Counted from the first letter of the stretch, positions 42,375 to 52,510 are shown. The stretch is 64,000 bases of DNA from JAFAMS01 sp963715815 (GCA_963715815.1 OY970278.1:744001-808000), one strand, 5' to 3'. Program-made: numbers and translations. Notes: generated from the sequence alone by a model not told the origin.

Positions 42375-43382
42375 ATGGAGCGCAGAACTTTCATTCGTTC
42401 GACTGCGGCGGCCGGCGCCGTTGCTACATTTGGATTCCCATATGTCTCACGCGCAGCAGGTACAATGACGCTGCGCTTCGCGCACTTCGCCGCGGTCGAT
42501 CATCCGGCCAATATTGCAGCCAAGCAATTCGCGGAGCGTGTTGAAGCACGCACGCAGGGCGCGATTAAAGTCACGATCTTCCCGAACAATCAGCTAGGCG
42601 ATCCGCCGCAACAGGCGGCCCAAATTCGTGAAGGTGCGATCGACATCGGTCTCCCGACGCAAGGCCAGCTCGACAAATATGACAAGGCATTTGCCGCCGT
42701 TCAACTGCCGTTTGCATTCCGCAATCGTCCTGAAGCGTTTCGTGTCCTCGACGCGGCGCTTTCCGATTGGCTCGCGCCGCTCGCGTTTGCTCAGGGATTC
42801 ATTACGCTGCGCAACTGGGACTACGGGTTCCGCAACATCACAAATACGGTCCGTCCAATCAATACACCAGACGACGTCAAGGGTCTGAAGCTGCGCACGC
42901 CGCCAGAGATTCAGATCGCATCCTCGATGGAAGCGCTCGGCGCGATCGTCACACCGATCTCGTTTGCCGAGCTCTATCTTGCGCTCTCGCAGCACGTCGT
43001 CGACGGAGAAGAGAATCCGATCGCGGTCATTTTCTTCAACAAGTACTACGAAGTGCAGAAACATTTGGCGCTCACGCGACACATCTACAACAACATGATC
43101 CTCACGGTCAGTGCTCTGACGTGGAAGAAGTTGACGCCGGCGCAACAGACGATCTTCCACGAGGAAGGCCGTAGCGCGGGCGATTTGATGCGCAATACGA
43201 TGAGTGATCAGGAAGAACAACAGATCACAAAGCTTGCGACCCTTGGAATGCAGATCACGCGTCCGGATACGGGCCCGTTCCGCGCGAAGATGGGTCCCGC
43301 GATTGCAAAGATCTCGAACTACGCAGGTGCCGGTAACGTCGAGAAGTTCCAGGGGATCTTGAAAAAGATGACTAGTGGATAA
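42375..43382 (+). CDS. TRAP transporter solute-binding protein (DctP-type)
   Basis: 335 residues. A Tat-type signal (MERRTFIRSTAAAGAVATFG) is followed by a DctP fold: LRFAHFAAVDHPANIAAKQF, then KGLKLRTPPEIQIASSMEAL with the carboxylate-binding arginine, and HVVDGEENPIAV. GGAGGGG precedes the ATG at 42375. It captures an organic acid in the periplasm for the DctQM permease encoded convergently downstream. Substrate not predictable. Confidence 0.9.
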   Translation: MERRTFIRSTAAAGAVATFGFPYVSRAAGTMTLRFAHFAAVDHPANIAAKQFAERVEARTQGAIKVTIFPNNQLGDPPQQAAQIREGAIDIGLPTQGQLDKYDKAFAAVQLPFAFRNRPEAFRVLDAALSDWLAPLAFAQGFITLRNWDYGFRNITNTVRPINTPDDVKGLKLRTPPEIQIASSMEALGAIVTPISFAELYLALSQHVVDGEENPIAVIFFNKYYEVQKHLALTRHIYNNMILTVSALTWKKLTPAQQTIFHEEGRSAGDLMRNTMSDQEEQQITKLATLGMQITRPDTGPFRAKMGPAIAKISNYAGAGNVEKFQGILKKMTSG

Positions 43383-45202
43383 GCCCGACCGCGCGTGGTA
43401 AGAGCAGCGTAAACCACGGAACGAAGGCGACAATAAGAAGCCCCGCGACGAGAACGCCGAGATACGGCAGCATCGCTTGCGAGGCTTCTTCCACATGTGT
43501 GCGCTGAATCGCGCAGCACACATAGAAGCCGACCCCTGCTGGCGGCATAAATGCCCCGATCCCCATTGCGATCACGAGCACGATGCCGTAGTGCAGCTGG
43601 TTGATCCCGATTTCTCCCGCGATCGGCAAGAGCAACGGCGCGAGTACATTGAGCGCCGGCAAGACCTTCAAGCAACGATCCGGTCAGAATCAACAAGATG
43701 ATGGAGCCGATCATGAAGATCGCGGTGCTGTCGTTGAACGAGTGCAGCAGTGCCACTAAACGTTGCGGCAGTTGCGCGATCGTCAGCATCCATGAGAATG
43801 CCGACGCCGTTGCCAAGATGAAGAGCACCATGCCGGACAGCGTTGCGCTGTCGATAAGCGTACGTAAGAGTTCGCGCGGCGGCAGTTCTTTGTAGATCAC
43901 GACAGCGAGCACGAGACCGTAGATTACGGCAAATGTCGAGACTTCGGTCGGCGTCGCAATTCCGAAGATGATTCCGCCGAAGAGGATCACAGGCATTAAG
44001 AGAGCCGGGATTGCTGCAAGTCCACTTTGCGCCATCGTTTGCACCGATGCGCGTGGTGTCGCCGGCAGCTTCGACCAGCGCGCGCGAAAGTAGATCAGAA
44101 TCATCAAGCAGATTCCGATCACGGCGGCTGGGATTAAACCGCCGCTAAAGAGTGCGGCGATCGACAGGCTCGTGATCGAGCCTAGGATCAACATCGCGAT
44201 GCTCGGTGGGACGGTCTCGCCCATCGCCGCGGAAGCTGCGAGCACGGCCGCACCTTCGCCGCGACTGTAGTTCTGACGATCGAGCATGTCGCGCATGACG
44301 GAGCCAACTGCGGCGACGTCTGCGGCTTTCGAGCCTGATAAACCGGAGACGAGATACATGCTCACGACGACGACTTGCAGTAGGCCGCCGCGAAAATGGC
44401 CCACGAGCGCGTGCACGAATCGCACGAGACGCAAGCTGATTCCTCCGCGCTCCATGATGAGGCCAGCCAGAATGAAGAACGGAACCGCAAGCAGCACATA
44501 GTTGCTCGTACCGTTCACCATGTTCTGTGTGAGCGTGACCATGGGCGCTGAGTTGGCGAGCCACAGATATGCAGCCGCTGAAAGCAAGAGTGCAAAACCG
44601 ACGGGAAGTCCGCTCAAGATTCCGACCGCGAACAGAATCAAAACCGTGAAGACCGAGGCGTCACCGGCAAAGAGCGGTTGCCAAAAGCTTTGCGTTGCGT
44701 ATGCAACGCCGAGAACGACTGCGACGCCGATCCCCGTCTTGAGAGCGAGCATCGGCGCGTTCTCGTACAATCGCACGGCAGCGAAGATTGCGAGAAGTAT
44801 CATGCCGAGCGCAAGCGGCAAGCCGATCGTCGAAACGGGAATCCCGAGAATTGGCGTGGCCTCGTGCCAACCTGCCTCGACCAGCCAATACGATGTGATC
44901 GCGGCCAGCAGCGCCCCGGTCAATACGAGCACATCGGCGAGGGTATGACAAAAGCGCGCGCCGCGCTCCGGCAAGAGATTCAGGACTGCGCGAACGGGCG
45001 CGTGCTGCGAGCGTCGATAGGCAACGACGCCGCCAATGAACGTCATCGTCGAGAGCGCGATTTGTGAGATTTCGGGCGTCCAAAGAAAACCGGTTTGCCC
45101 GAAGCTTCGTCCGAGAACGTTGACGACGACGATCAAGAGCTCTCCGACGAGCGCGGCGATGAGTATCGTTTCCGCGACTCGGTCGATGGCCTTGATCGTC
45201 AC
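43372..45202 (-). CDS. TRAP transporter fused DctQ-DctM permease, one frameshift
   Basis: About 610 residues. Residues 1-165 are a DctQ-like small permease of four helices (FLWTPEISQIALSTMTFIGG). The remainder is DctM (GVLSGLPVGFALLLSAAAYL-type block, GLSGSKAADVAAVGSVMRDM, GITPTEVS-like GIATPTEVSTF). The final 95 residues (LPALNVLAPLLLPIAGEIGI, MGIGAFMPPAGVGFYV) are in another frame; one extra base near 43675 explains the break. Fused DctQM permeases are known. The last bases overlap the convergent binding-protein gene by 11. Confidence 0.85.
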
Positions 45203-45209
45203 GAGTGTG

Positions 45210-47321
45210 CTAGCGAAGCTGACTCTCGAAGAACGTTAGCACGTCAACGCGTTGCTCGACATTCTGCGAGAACGAGCTTCCCATGCCGTGCCCGCGTCCG
45301 GATTGTTGGAGCAACAAGATTGGATAGGGCGACGACGACGCAGCCTGCATCCGCGCGGCCATTTTCCGCGAGTTGTACGGCTCAACGCGTGGATCGTTCT
45401 CGCCAGTCATGAAGAGCACAGCCGGATACGCAGTCCCGTTGTGGACGTTGTGATACGGTGATTGTTTGAGCATCCACGCGAACTGTTTGGGATCTTTCAC
45501 GGTGCCGAATTCCGGCGTGTTGAACGCGCCGTTGGGCGTGAGCTCGACGCGCAAAAGATCGTAGATTCCGACGTGCGCCACGACGGCACGATAGTCGCTC
45601 GGATTACGCGTCACTGCAAGGCCCATCAAGAATCCGCCGGCGCTACCTCCCTCGATTCCGATGTGCTGTGCATTTCCGAAGCCGTGCGCTCCAAGCCATC
45701 GTGCGCAGGCAGCAACGTCGTCGCTACTCTTTGTTTTCGTTGCGTGTTGCGCGGCGAGGTGCCAGGCATCGCCGTACTCACCGCCGCCGCGAATCATCGC
45801 TTGCGCGAAGACGCCGCCGTGTTCGAGCCACGCGAGCTCCGAGCCGAGAAAGAAGGGCGTCGAAATGATGCCGTACGCGCCATAGGCGGTCAATATTGTC
45901 GGTGCGGTCCCGTTGAGCGGAATGTTGCGCATGTGCGCGATCTCAAGCGGAATTCGAACTGTCCCGTCGAGCGAGGGGACGAAAACACGCTCGACGACGA
46001 CGTTCGAAAAATCGCCCGGCGACGTTCGCGCGATTCCTGTCGATACGAGTGTATTCGTCTCGGGGACGTAGCGCAGCCACCGATTGGGGACGGTGTAGCC
46101 TTGATACCCGATGATGATCGGTCCGCCGGAGGGATCGCCGGCAAGCGCGCTTATAACGGAAACGGCGGGAATCGGAATTTGCTTGTGGTGCTTCCCATCT
46201 GCAGAAAAGAACCGCGCTGAGGCATCGCCGCCGTCGATATCGCTTGTGATGAATCCGCCACGAACGGCTTGAAGGTTGTCGATAACGACGCTCGACGCCG
46301 GAACGATCGTCGTTCCGCTTGCAAACGTTCCGCCCGGCGCGATCGCAACGATTCCACCGCGCGAGTCGCGCTTCTTCGAGATTACGTAGAGTGAATGGCC
46401 GACGAATTCCGATTTCGCGTCTGCGCTATCGCCGACTTTCGCATTTGGGGTTGCAACCTGATGAAACGTCGCATCACCCGAGGCCCGCATGTAAATCGAC
46501 GCAGCGACGCCGTCGCCGGCCGTAACGAGGATCGCTTGTTCTGCGCCATCCTTCGAGGTAAGAAGGCCGCAATATTCCGCGCGCGGCGAGAGGCCTTTCC
46601 CAAAAACGTATGTGTCCGATGACGGGTCCGTGCCGAGGACGTGATGATACAGCAGGATGCCGGAGATAGCGTAGCTGCCATCCGCGTTTTGCGGCCACTG
46701 CGTATGGATGAAGCCTTTACCGTCCGCGTCCCACATCAAGTTCGTAGGGCTGAGGCCGCCGCCGACGTGTTCGATCGTATCGGAGAGCATCACGCCCGTC
46801 GCGGCATCGACGACGTGCATGACTTCGGCTTCCGAACCGCCGGGCTGCGTCGTGAATGCGACCTTCGAACCGTCCGGCGAAACGAAGATCGATTCAATTG
46901 CAGGCGCCGGCGAGCCGGCAGTTGCGGGGTCGAAAAGCACGCGCTCCGGGCCTTTGAGGCCATCGCGTGCGATCAGCTGTGCTTGCGGCTGCGGCGGCGT
47001 TTCACGCATGTAGATCATGCGCTCGCCTGCGATGCGAAGCGCGAATCGTGCCGTCGATGCGAGCGAAAGCCGCGCGACGCGCTTCCTATAGAACGCATAC
47101 GACTTGCGCGTATCGATGAAATTCTCTGTGAGCTTCGCCTGCGCGAGGGCCCATTTCTTGACGGCGGGATCCTTCGCGTTTTCGAGCCAGCGATATGGAT
47201 CGACGACACGGGTCCCGAAATAGGTGTCGACGACTGGGTGCGTCGGCGTCGGCGGATAGTTCAAGGGGCTAGCGCCAAAGAGTACGATTGCTGCGAGCAG
47301 CGCAAATGCAGATTTTCTCAT
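45210..47321 (-). CDS. prolyl oligopeptidase (peptidase family S9A), exported
   Basis: 703 residues. After a signal peptide (SAFALLAAIVLFGASP) come the typical start HPVVDTYFGTRVVDPYRWLE, a seven-blade propeller and the alpha/beta-hydrolase catalytic domain. The nucleophile Ser is in GIEGGSAGGFLMGLAVTR, the Asp in GENDPRVEPYNSRKM and the His in GRGHGMGSSF. It cleaves short peptides after proline. It is eight bases upstream of the TRAP permease gene on the same strand. Confidence 0.92.
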   Translation of the reverse strand: MRKSAFALLAAIVLFGASPLNYPPTPTHPVVDTYFGTRVVDPYRWLENAKDPAVKKWALAQAKLTENFIDTRKSYAFYRKRVARLSLASTARFALRIAGERMIYMRETPPQPQAQLIARDGLKGPERVLFDPATAGSPAPAIESIFVSPDGSKVAFTTQPGGSEAEVMHVVDAATGVMLSDTIEHVGGGLSPTNLMWDADGKGFIHTQWPQNADGSYAISGILLYHHVLGTDPSSDTYVFGKGLSPRAEYCGLLTSKDGAEQAILVTAGDGVAASIYMRASGDATFHQVATPNAKVGDSADAKSEFVGHSLYVISKKRDSRGGIVAIAPGGTFASGTTIVPASSVVIDNLQAVRGGFITSDIDGGDASARFFSADGKHHKQIPIPAVSVISALAGDPSGGPIIIGYQGYTVPNRWLRYVPETNTLVSTGIARTSPGDFSNVVVERVFVPSLDGTVRIPLEIAHMRNIPLNGTAPTILTAYGAYGIISTPFFLGSELAWLEHGGVFAQAMIRGGGEYGDAWHLAAQHATKTKSSDDVAACARWLGAHGFGNAQHIGIEGGSAGGFLMGLAVTRNPSDYRAVVAHVGIYDLLRVELTPNGAFNTPEFGTVKDPKQFAWMLKQSPYHNVHNGTAYPAVLFMTGENDPRVEPYNSRKMAARMQAASSSPYPILLLQQSGRGHGMGSSFSQNVEQRVDVLTFFESQLR

Positions 47322-47334
47322 CGAAGCGGCGGCT

Positions 47335-48135
47335 TCACCGGCGAGAAAAACTTCCCCGCTCCGACTCGCGTGTCAGCCAGAGAAGCGCGACCACCTGAAC
47401 GACGAGCGTCGCTGCTGTAGCGCTCGCGAAAGCGACGAGCATTCCCGAGTGCACGATCAAGAGTCCGACGATGGTGAAGAAGACCGCAAACGAAAACATC
47501 CCCGTCTCCAGGCCTCGCATCACGTCGGCCGCCGCGGCTCCGCCGCTTTCGCGGTGCGCGAAGATAGCCAGAATCGTGCCGTAAACCGGAAACGGGCTGA
47601 GTAACCCGGTCCAGCGCGGGCCGATTGCTCCAGACAACTGCGTCAACCCGATTACAAGCGCCGTCGCGACGATCATGCGTGCCGGCAAGTCCCAAACCGA
47701 GGGACGTTCCTGACGAGCTGGCGCGGCGCGAACGCGCGGCATCAACATCAGAACTAGCGCGACGACTGCAACGACCAGAGCGAAGGTTGGTATCAGCGGC
47801 AGCGCGATGCGCTGCAATGCGAGCGCAGCGCATACGAAGACGATGGCGCCGGCAAGGAATGATCCGACCCAATTCCTTCCTGACTCGCGCGCTGCGATGT
47901 GCGCGTATGCAAGAATGCAAAATGACTGCGCGATCGTTCCGAGCAGAATGCCGAATGCGACTTGCGCCGCGAATGCGTTTCCGTGTGCGAGCGCAACGAA
48001 GAAGACAACCGGCGCGGACGTGAGCGGTAAACCAACCAGCCAGCCGCTGACGATCGGACCAAATCGCCGTCCGACGAGCGTTGCCGCGGCAATCAAGGCA
48101 GGCGTGATCGTCAGCTTGAGCACCAAGGCGTCCAT
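47335..48135 (-). CDS. polytopic membrane protein of unknown function
   Basis: 266 residues, seven to eight membrane helices: ALIAAATLVGRRFGPIVSGW, LVGLPLTSAPVVFFVALAHG, AFGILLGTIAQSFCILAYAH and so on. GWLVGLPLTSAP-type motifs occur in an uncharacterised family of paired membrane proteins. I use the ATG at 48135 because the longer frame runs into the divergent small gene. Start overlap and function remain open. Confidence 0.65.
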   Translation of the reverse strand: MDALVLKLTITPALIAAATLVGRRFGPIVSGWLVGLPLTSAPVVFFVALAHGNAFAAQVAFGILLGTIAQSFCILAYAHIAARESGRNWVGSFLAGAIVFVCAALALQRIALPLIPTFALVVAVVALVLMLMPRVRAAPARQERPSVWDLPARMIVATALVIGLTQLSGAIGPRWTGLLSPFPVYGTILAIFAHRESGGAAAADVMRGLETGMFSFAVFFTIVGLLIVHSGMLVAFASATAATLVVQVVALLWLTRESERGSFSRR

Positions 48136-48198
48136 CAAATCGCTCGTACAGCACGCAAGCGTGTTTGCTCGCCACTCTGCGGTGGGTAAGGCCGCTGC

Positions 48199-48417
48199 AT
48201 GAGCCTTGAACGCGAGATTGATAAGACCGCAAAAAACATTAGCGACACGGTTAGTGAAGCGAAACATCGCACAGCGGCGGAAGCCGAGAAGCTGAATCGC
48301 GACTCGGATCCGACGATGTCGAAGGGCGAACAAATGCGGTCAGCCGTGAATGAAACGAAGCACAACATTCAGGCAGACATCGATAAGGGCAAGCGAGAAA
48401 TTCGCAACAAGACATAA
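48199..48417 (+). CDS. 72-residue coiled-coil protein
   Basis: A small, highly charged helical protein: EIDKTAKNISDTVSEAKHRT, then KGEQMRSAVNETKHNIQADI. The composition and heptad-like pattern resemble CsbD/YtxH- or LEA-like small stress proteins, without clear homology. It is a single-gene unit: 63 bases upstream is the divergent membrane gene and a strong terminator follows at 48439. Confidence 0.65.
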   Translation: MSLEREIDKTAKNISDTVSEAKHRTAAEAEKLNRDSDPTMSKGEQMRSAVNETKHNIQADIDKGKREIRNKT

Positions 48418-48438
48418 CGGATAGCACACCCCTCACAC

Positions 48439-48474
48439 AGCCCGGCAGACATGACGCGTCTGTCGGGCTTTTCT
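48439..48474 (+). terminator. rho-independent terminator
   Basis: A 12-bp stem (AGCCCGGCAGAC / GTCTGTCGGGCT, one G-T pair) with a seven-base loop, followed by TTTCTT. It closes the small coiled-coil gene. Confidence 0.88.
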
Positions 48475-48522
48475 TATGCATCGATTTCAGCGAGGGTCGT
48501 GTTACAACGGCGAGTGCTGAAG

Positions 48523-49450
48523 ATGCAGATGAAGACGCGCGATTGGGGATTGCTCCTACTTCTGTCGCTATTGTGGGGCGGGACATTCTACTTCTATAAA
48601 GTCCTCGATGACGCGGGGCTTCCTGCGCTTACGCTCGTTCTCGGGCGCGTCGGGATCGCCGCGCTCGCGCTTCTCCCGGTCATGTGGTGGCGGCAACTGG
48701 CGCTGCCGACGCGCCTAGCGGATTGGAGGCCGTACATCTTCATCGCTTTAGCGAACAACGTGATCCCGTATCTCGTGTTCGCGACGCTGCGAGACGCAGA
48801 TCTCAAGCGGGTTGGCGTCAATCGTAAACGCGACGACGCCGATCTTCACCGCAATCGTTGCGCACGTGAGCACCAAGGACGAACGATTCTCACTGAATTC
48901 GATCGTCGGTATTACACTCGGCTTCCTTGGAATCGTCGTGCTCGTCGGTCAAGGCGTCGTGCACGGTCTCAACCTTGTGAGCCTCGCGCAGATCGCGTGC
49001 TTCATCGCCCCGATCTGCTACGGCTTCGCGGCCGTCAACGGCCGCAGCTTCCGCGGAAAGTCGCCGATCGTCGTCTCGACGTGTCAGCTGATCGTGAGCT
49101 CGATCATCGTTCTGCCGTTCGAGCTCGTCATCGACAAGCCGTGGACGTTGCCGATGCCTACGCCGGCGACATGGGCTGCGATGCTTGGAATGGCAGTCCT
49201 CGCGACGTCAGCTGCTTACATCGTCTACTTCGCGCTGATTCTCTACGCGGGCGCCGTGAACGCATCGCTCGTGACGCTGCTCGTTCCGCCCGTCGCATTG
49301 GTCTTGGGAGGACTGTTCCTGCACGAGCATCTTGGTTGGAGCACGCTCGCGGGAATGGCGTTGATACTCGTAGGTTTGATCGCGCTTGACGGTCGCTTAA
49401 CGAAAGCCGTACGGCGCTCGCGATTGTTAGAAAGTATTAATGCAAGCTGA
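48523..49450 (+). CDS. EamA-family (DMT) transporter, one frameshift
   Basis: About 309 residues with ten membrane helices in two EamA repeats. The first frame (LLLLLSLLWGGTFYFYKVLD, WRPYIFIALANNVIPYLVFA) is left near 48800. The second frame continues SGLASIVNATTPIFTAIVAH, a typical EamA block, to the end (LGWSTLAGMALILVGLIALD). One extra base near 48795 explains the break. Drug/metabolite exporters of this group are diverse; substrate unknown. Confidence 0.82.
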
Positions 49451-49510
49451 GGTCTGACCAGCGTAGAGTGATTCCACGGGACTCTTTTTCTCGAAAGGAA
49501 TCGCTGCGTC

Positions 49511-50158
49511 ATGAAACTGGCGTATTTGGTGATTGCTCTTGCTTTGTTAGTGCCATCACGGTTGATGGCGGATGAAGCACCTTCGCGTCAGCTCCATTAC
49601 AGCGGCAATACACGTGTCGGCAATGTGACGTCGCCCATGACGATCGACCTCGACGTCGGCGCCGTTCGAGGAGATTACACCACGCCGATAGAGATCGACG
49701 AGCATATTCGCGGCATCGACCTGGGCGTGCATGATCTGGTACTCGACAAGTCAGGTGTGATTCCTGATGAAACGCAGAAGCTGACCTTTGAAGAAGAAAC
49801 GATTCTCGATATGCTCTCGCTCCAGTTCGAGAACGCAACCGGTCTTGGCGTTGGCGACGAATGGGATCGCTCCGGCGGAATGATGGGCGGCACACATGAG
49901 ACGCACTATCACGTCCGGCAGTGTTCGAATCTCGTCATCGACATGGATGTGACGCGGACGATCGATTTCGCGAACGGCAATACCGGAACGTGGAGCGGCA
50001 TGATGCGCTACAACGCCGACACCGTCGTTCCGATGGCCGTCCTACTGAACGGCGATTTCGTGAACAATCAGGATCAGTCGCATCACGTGCTGTCGCTGTC
50101 GGCCCGCCTCGTCGGCGACTCGTTCACGCAACAGCAGCAGCAGCAACAACAGCCGTAA
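49511..50158 (+). CDS. exported protein of unknown function with glutamine-rich tail
   Basis: 215 residues. A signal peptide (LAYLVIALALLVPSRLMA) is followed by a beta-rich domain (SGNTRVGNVTSPMTIDLDVG, GTWSGMMRYNADTVVPMAVL). The C-terminus is a run of eight glutamines encoded by CAG/CAA, then Pro. GAAAGGAA lies upstream of the ATG. No family recognised; the glutamine run may vary in length between strains. Confidence 0.6.
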   Translation: MKLAYLVIALALLVPSRLMADEAPSRQLHYSGNTRVGNVTSPMTIDLDVGAVRGDYTTPIEIDEHIRGIDLGVHDLVLDKSGVIPDETQKLTFEEETILDMLSLQFENATGLGVGDEWDRSGGMMGGTHETHYHVRQCSNLVIDMDVTRTIDFANGNTGTWSGMMRYNADTVVPMAVLLNGDFVNNQDQSHHVLSLSARLVGDSFTQQQQQQQQP

Positions 50159-50174
50159 TAGCGAAGGTCCCGGG

Positions 50175-50726
50175 ATGCCGGGACCTTCGAAGATCATGCT
50201 GATCCGCCACGGCGAGAAATCGCTCGGGCCGGCGCCGTTTGGGGTCAAGGAAGACGGGACGCAGTGCCCTCACTCCTTGATTCCGCAGGGCTGGGAACGC
50301 GCCGGAGCGCTGACGGGCTTTTTTGCTAGCCCGAATCGTAGCGAGATCGCAACACCGACGCGTATCTACGCCTCGCCACCCGACAAAGAGGCCGACGATC
50401 CGGGCGCAGCCGACATCGACAAGAGTCATCGGCCGGTTCAAACGGTAACGCCGCTATCGCGCAGGCTACAGCTTCCGCTCGACGTTCGCTTCACAGTCGG
50501 TGAAGAAGCCGCCGTTGCCGCCGACATAAAGTCGCAACAAGGCGTCGTGCTCGTGTCTTGGGAGCACAAACACATCCCGCTCATTGCGGGCGTCTTCAAT
50601 TCAAACGTCCCGGAGAAGTGGCCGGATCGTTTCGATCTCGTCTGGATTCTCGATGCGCAGCCGGACGGGACGTACAGTTTTAAAATAATTCCGCAGCTGT
50701 TGTTGGGAACGGATCTGCCCGTCTAA
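50175..50726 (+). CDS. histidine phosphatase-like (phosphoglycerate mutase-fold) protein
   Basis: 183 residues. The phosphohistidine motif RHG is in KIMLIRHGEKSLGPAPFG. VGEEAAVAADIKSQQGVVLV and SWEHKHIPLIAG hold the second histidine region. The C-terminal half is shorter than in classic family members. It is probably a cytoplasmic phosphatase of unknown substrate. It starts 16 bases after the preceding gene and overlaps the convergent gene by four bases. Confidence 0.7.
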   Translation: MPGPSKIMLIRHGEKSLGPAPFGVKEDGTQCPHSLIPQGWERAGALTGFFASPNRSEIATPTRIYASPPDKEADDPGAADIDKSHRPVQTVTPLSRRLQLPLDVRFTVGEEAAVAADIKSQQGVVLVSWEHKHIPLIAGVFNSNVPEKWPDRFDLVWILDAQPDGTYSFKIIPQLLLGTDLPV

Positions 50727-51184
50727 CTGTGTATGAACCACCTATAGCCCGATGCGCGCGAGCCGAGAAGTTGCAAGTTGTAGTTGGCGTGCTCAGGAAA
50801 TTGTTTGAAGTCTCGCTGAGTCTGGAGCCTCGTCCCCCCGCTGCCGCTACATTGGGCGCTCGGCCGCACTTCCGCTAAGATTCTCACTTGGGGACCGTTC
50901 TCTGCAAAGTTGAACACCACGCCTCCGCCCATGGTGCGGCCTGGAGCAACCCACTGAGGACGGCCGGGACCGCCGTTGATCCTCCAGTGCGCTTCGCTCT
51001 TGTAGGACCAATAGGCGGTGATCCACGCGCAAGCGTCGGAGTAATTAATCACGTTGTAACCGACGGTAATTCGGTGCGCAATGGCGACTTCCGTCGGTTG
51101 ACTCTTCACGATCGACGGCGGAATCAGCGCTAGAAGCGCTGCCATAATTACGATCTTGATGATTCCGAAACGATGGAACTGCAT
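50723..51184 (-). CDS. exported protein of unknown function
   Basis: About 153 residues. A signal peptide (IKIVIMAALLALIPPSIVKS) is followed by a mature domain with many aromatic residues (ACAWITAYWSYKSEAHWRIN) and two cysteines that could pair. Start at 51184 or 51199. Family not recognised. Confidence 0.55.
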   Translation of the reverse strand: MQFHRFGIIKIVIMAALLALIPPSIVKSQPTEVAIAHRITVGYNVINYSDACAWITAYWSYKSEAHWRINGGPGRPQWVAPGRTMGGGVVFNFAENGPQVRILAEVRPSAQCSGSGGTRLQTQRDFKQFPEHANYNLQLLGSRASGYRWFIHS

Positions 51185-51233
51185 AAACCCTCCGATCAAG
51201 CAGGCGGTTCTTCAGCGTACCGCGCCCGCTCCT

Positions 51234-51916
51234 TCAGGCCACTCTTCTAATCCCCAAGCGCTCGAGCGAACGATAACGGATTGCTTCGGCGACGTGCTCG
51301 CGTGCGATCGCTTCCCTTCCTGCGAGGTCGGCGATCGTTCGCGCCACGCGCGCGATGCGATCGAACGCGCGCGCCGAGAACTGCTTTTTCGCGCAGGCTT
51401 CTTTCAGCAAGACCGAGGCTGTCTCGTCGAGCCGGCAATACTCGCGGACCTGCGCCGACGCCAGCTCGGCGTTGCTTTCGAGTCCGATCCCGGCGTAGCG
51501 TTCGCGCTGAAGTTCGCGCGCGGCGACGACCCGTTCGCGGATCGACGCTGACGATTCCATGAGCGGCCCATCGCTGATTTCGCTGAACGTGACGCGGCCG
51601 ACTTCGATTTGAAGATCGATGCGATCCAGGAGCGGGCCGGAAAGTTTCGCGACGTACTTGGAAACCACGGTGTCGTCACAACGGCAATCAGCGTCGCGCG
51701 AACCGCGCATTCCGCACGGGCATGGATTCATCGACGCGACGAGCATAAAGCGCGCCGGATAGTTGAACGTCCCGGCGGCCCGCGCGATCGTGACGTTCCC
51801 GTCCTCGATCGGTTGTCGCATTACTTCGAGCGCACTGCGGCGAAATTCGGGAAGCTCGTCGAGAAAGAGCACGCCGTGATGCGCGAGCGATATTTCACCC
51901 GGCTTTGGAATCGGGA
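51234..51916 (-). pseudogene. comM: comM (YifB) C-terminal fragment, 5' truncated
   Basis: Only the C-terminal 225 or so residues of a ComM/YifB AAA+ Mg-chelatase-like protein (normally about 500). Visible are PKPGEISLAHHGVLFLDELP (Walker B), VASMNPCPCGMRGSRDADCR and the C-terminal helical lid (SARAFDRIARVARTIADLAG). Upstream of the PKPGE block the homology stops at about 51915 and the sequence runs into the repeat cluster at 51921. The N-terminal half with Walker A is not elsewhere in the window. Either the gene was broken by an insertion or the assembly joins two regions here. ComM is a branch-migration helicase for natural transformation. Confidence 0.8.
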
Positions 51917-51920
51917 TAGG

Positions 51921-52061
51921 AGCTAGAGCACTCGAAACGAGGCCCCCCTCTGTGCGTACTCCGGATCGCGCAATGCGCGCCGTGCGGACGGAGCCAGACG
52001 GTGTGAAACGAGGCCCCCCTCTCCGGGCACCGCGGCAACGAAGCTAGAGCACTCGAAACGA
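51921..52061. repeat. repeat-module cluster A, next to truncated comM
   Basis: AGCTAGAGCACTCGAAACGA occurs at 51921-51940 and again at 52042-52061. GAAACGAGGCCCCCCTCT occurs at 51934-51951 and at 52005-52022. Between them are hairpin-forming stretches with CTCCG / CGGAG arms. The units resemble those at 52656-52830, giving at least five modules with the plan GGCCCC-TCT, hairpin, GGAG-TAGA. Confidence 0.6.
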
Positions 52062-52144
52062 ACCCCATCCTCGCTTTCGCGTTAATGCATTAGGCGCGAT
52101 GTGTCGATACCGAGCAATTCGGACCCGGTCTTGTTGACCTTACT

Positions 52145-52510
52145 TCAGTAGTGCTCCAAATGGTCAATCTCATCCATCAGTGTCTTCACGTCGCTCTTAC
52201 TACTGTACGGCAATAGGACCAGCGCTTGACGTGCTGCGTCCCATGCATCTTCGAGCGTAATGTGTGGGTCTGGCCAATCGTGGATGCCAACGTCTAAATT
52301 CACTTTGGCTACGCGAGCCATCCTGAATAGATCGAGGGCCTGTAGGTATCGAAAATTTCCTGCCATGCGCCGGTTACCTTTTGCGAGATTCCGATCGGCG
52401 CAGTCTCCCAATGCATCAGCAATCCGTGTTTCTTTAGAAGTCGCATCATCACCGAACGTCAAATAAATCTGCCCGTCATCGAGGCTCTTCACGCTCTTCA
52501 CAAACGACAT
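52145..52510 (-). CDS. unknown protein between two repeat clusters
   Basis: 121 residues from the ATG at 52510 (MSFVKSVKSLDDGQIYLTFG). Mostly helical, with ALGDCADRNLAKGNRRMAGN and a C-terminal DVKTLMDEIDHLEHY. No signal peptide or membrane helix and no family recognised. It is flanked on both sides by the repeat modules. Confidence 0.5.
   Translation of the reverse strand: MSFVKSVKSLDDGQIYLTFGDDATSKETRIADALGDCADRNLAKGNRRMAGNFRYLQALDLFRMARVAKVNLDVGIHDWPDPHITLEDAWDAARQALVLLPYSSKSDVKTLMDEIDHLEHY

Noticed and set aside
46641..47420. 259-codon plus-strand frame over the prolyl oligopeptidase
   Set aside because: Antisense shadow; all POP catalytic motifs are on the minus strand.
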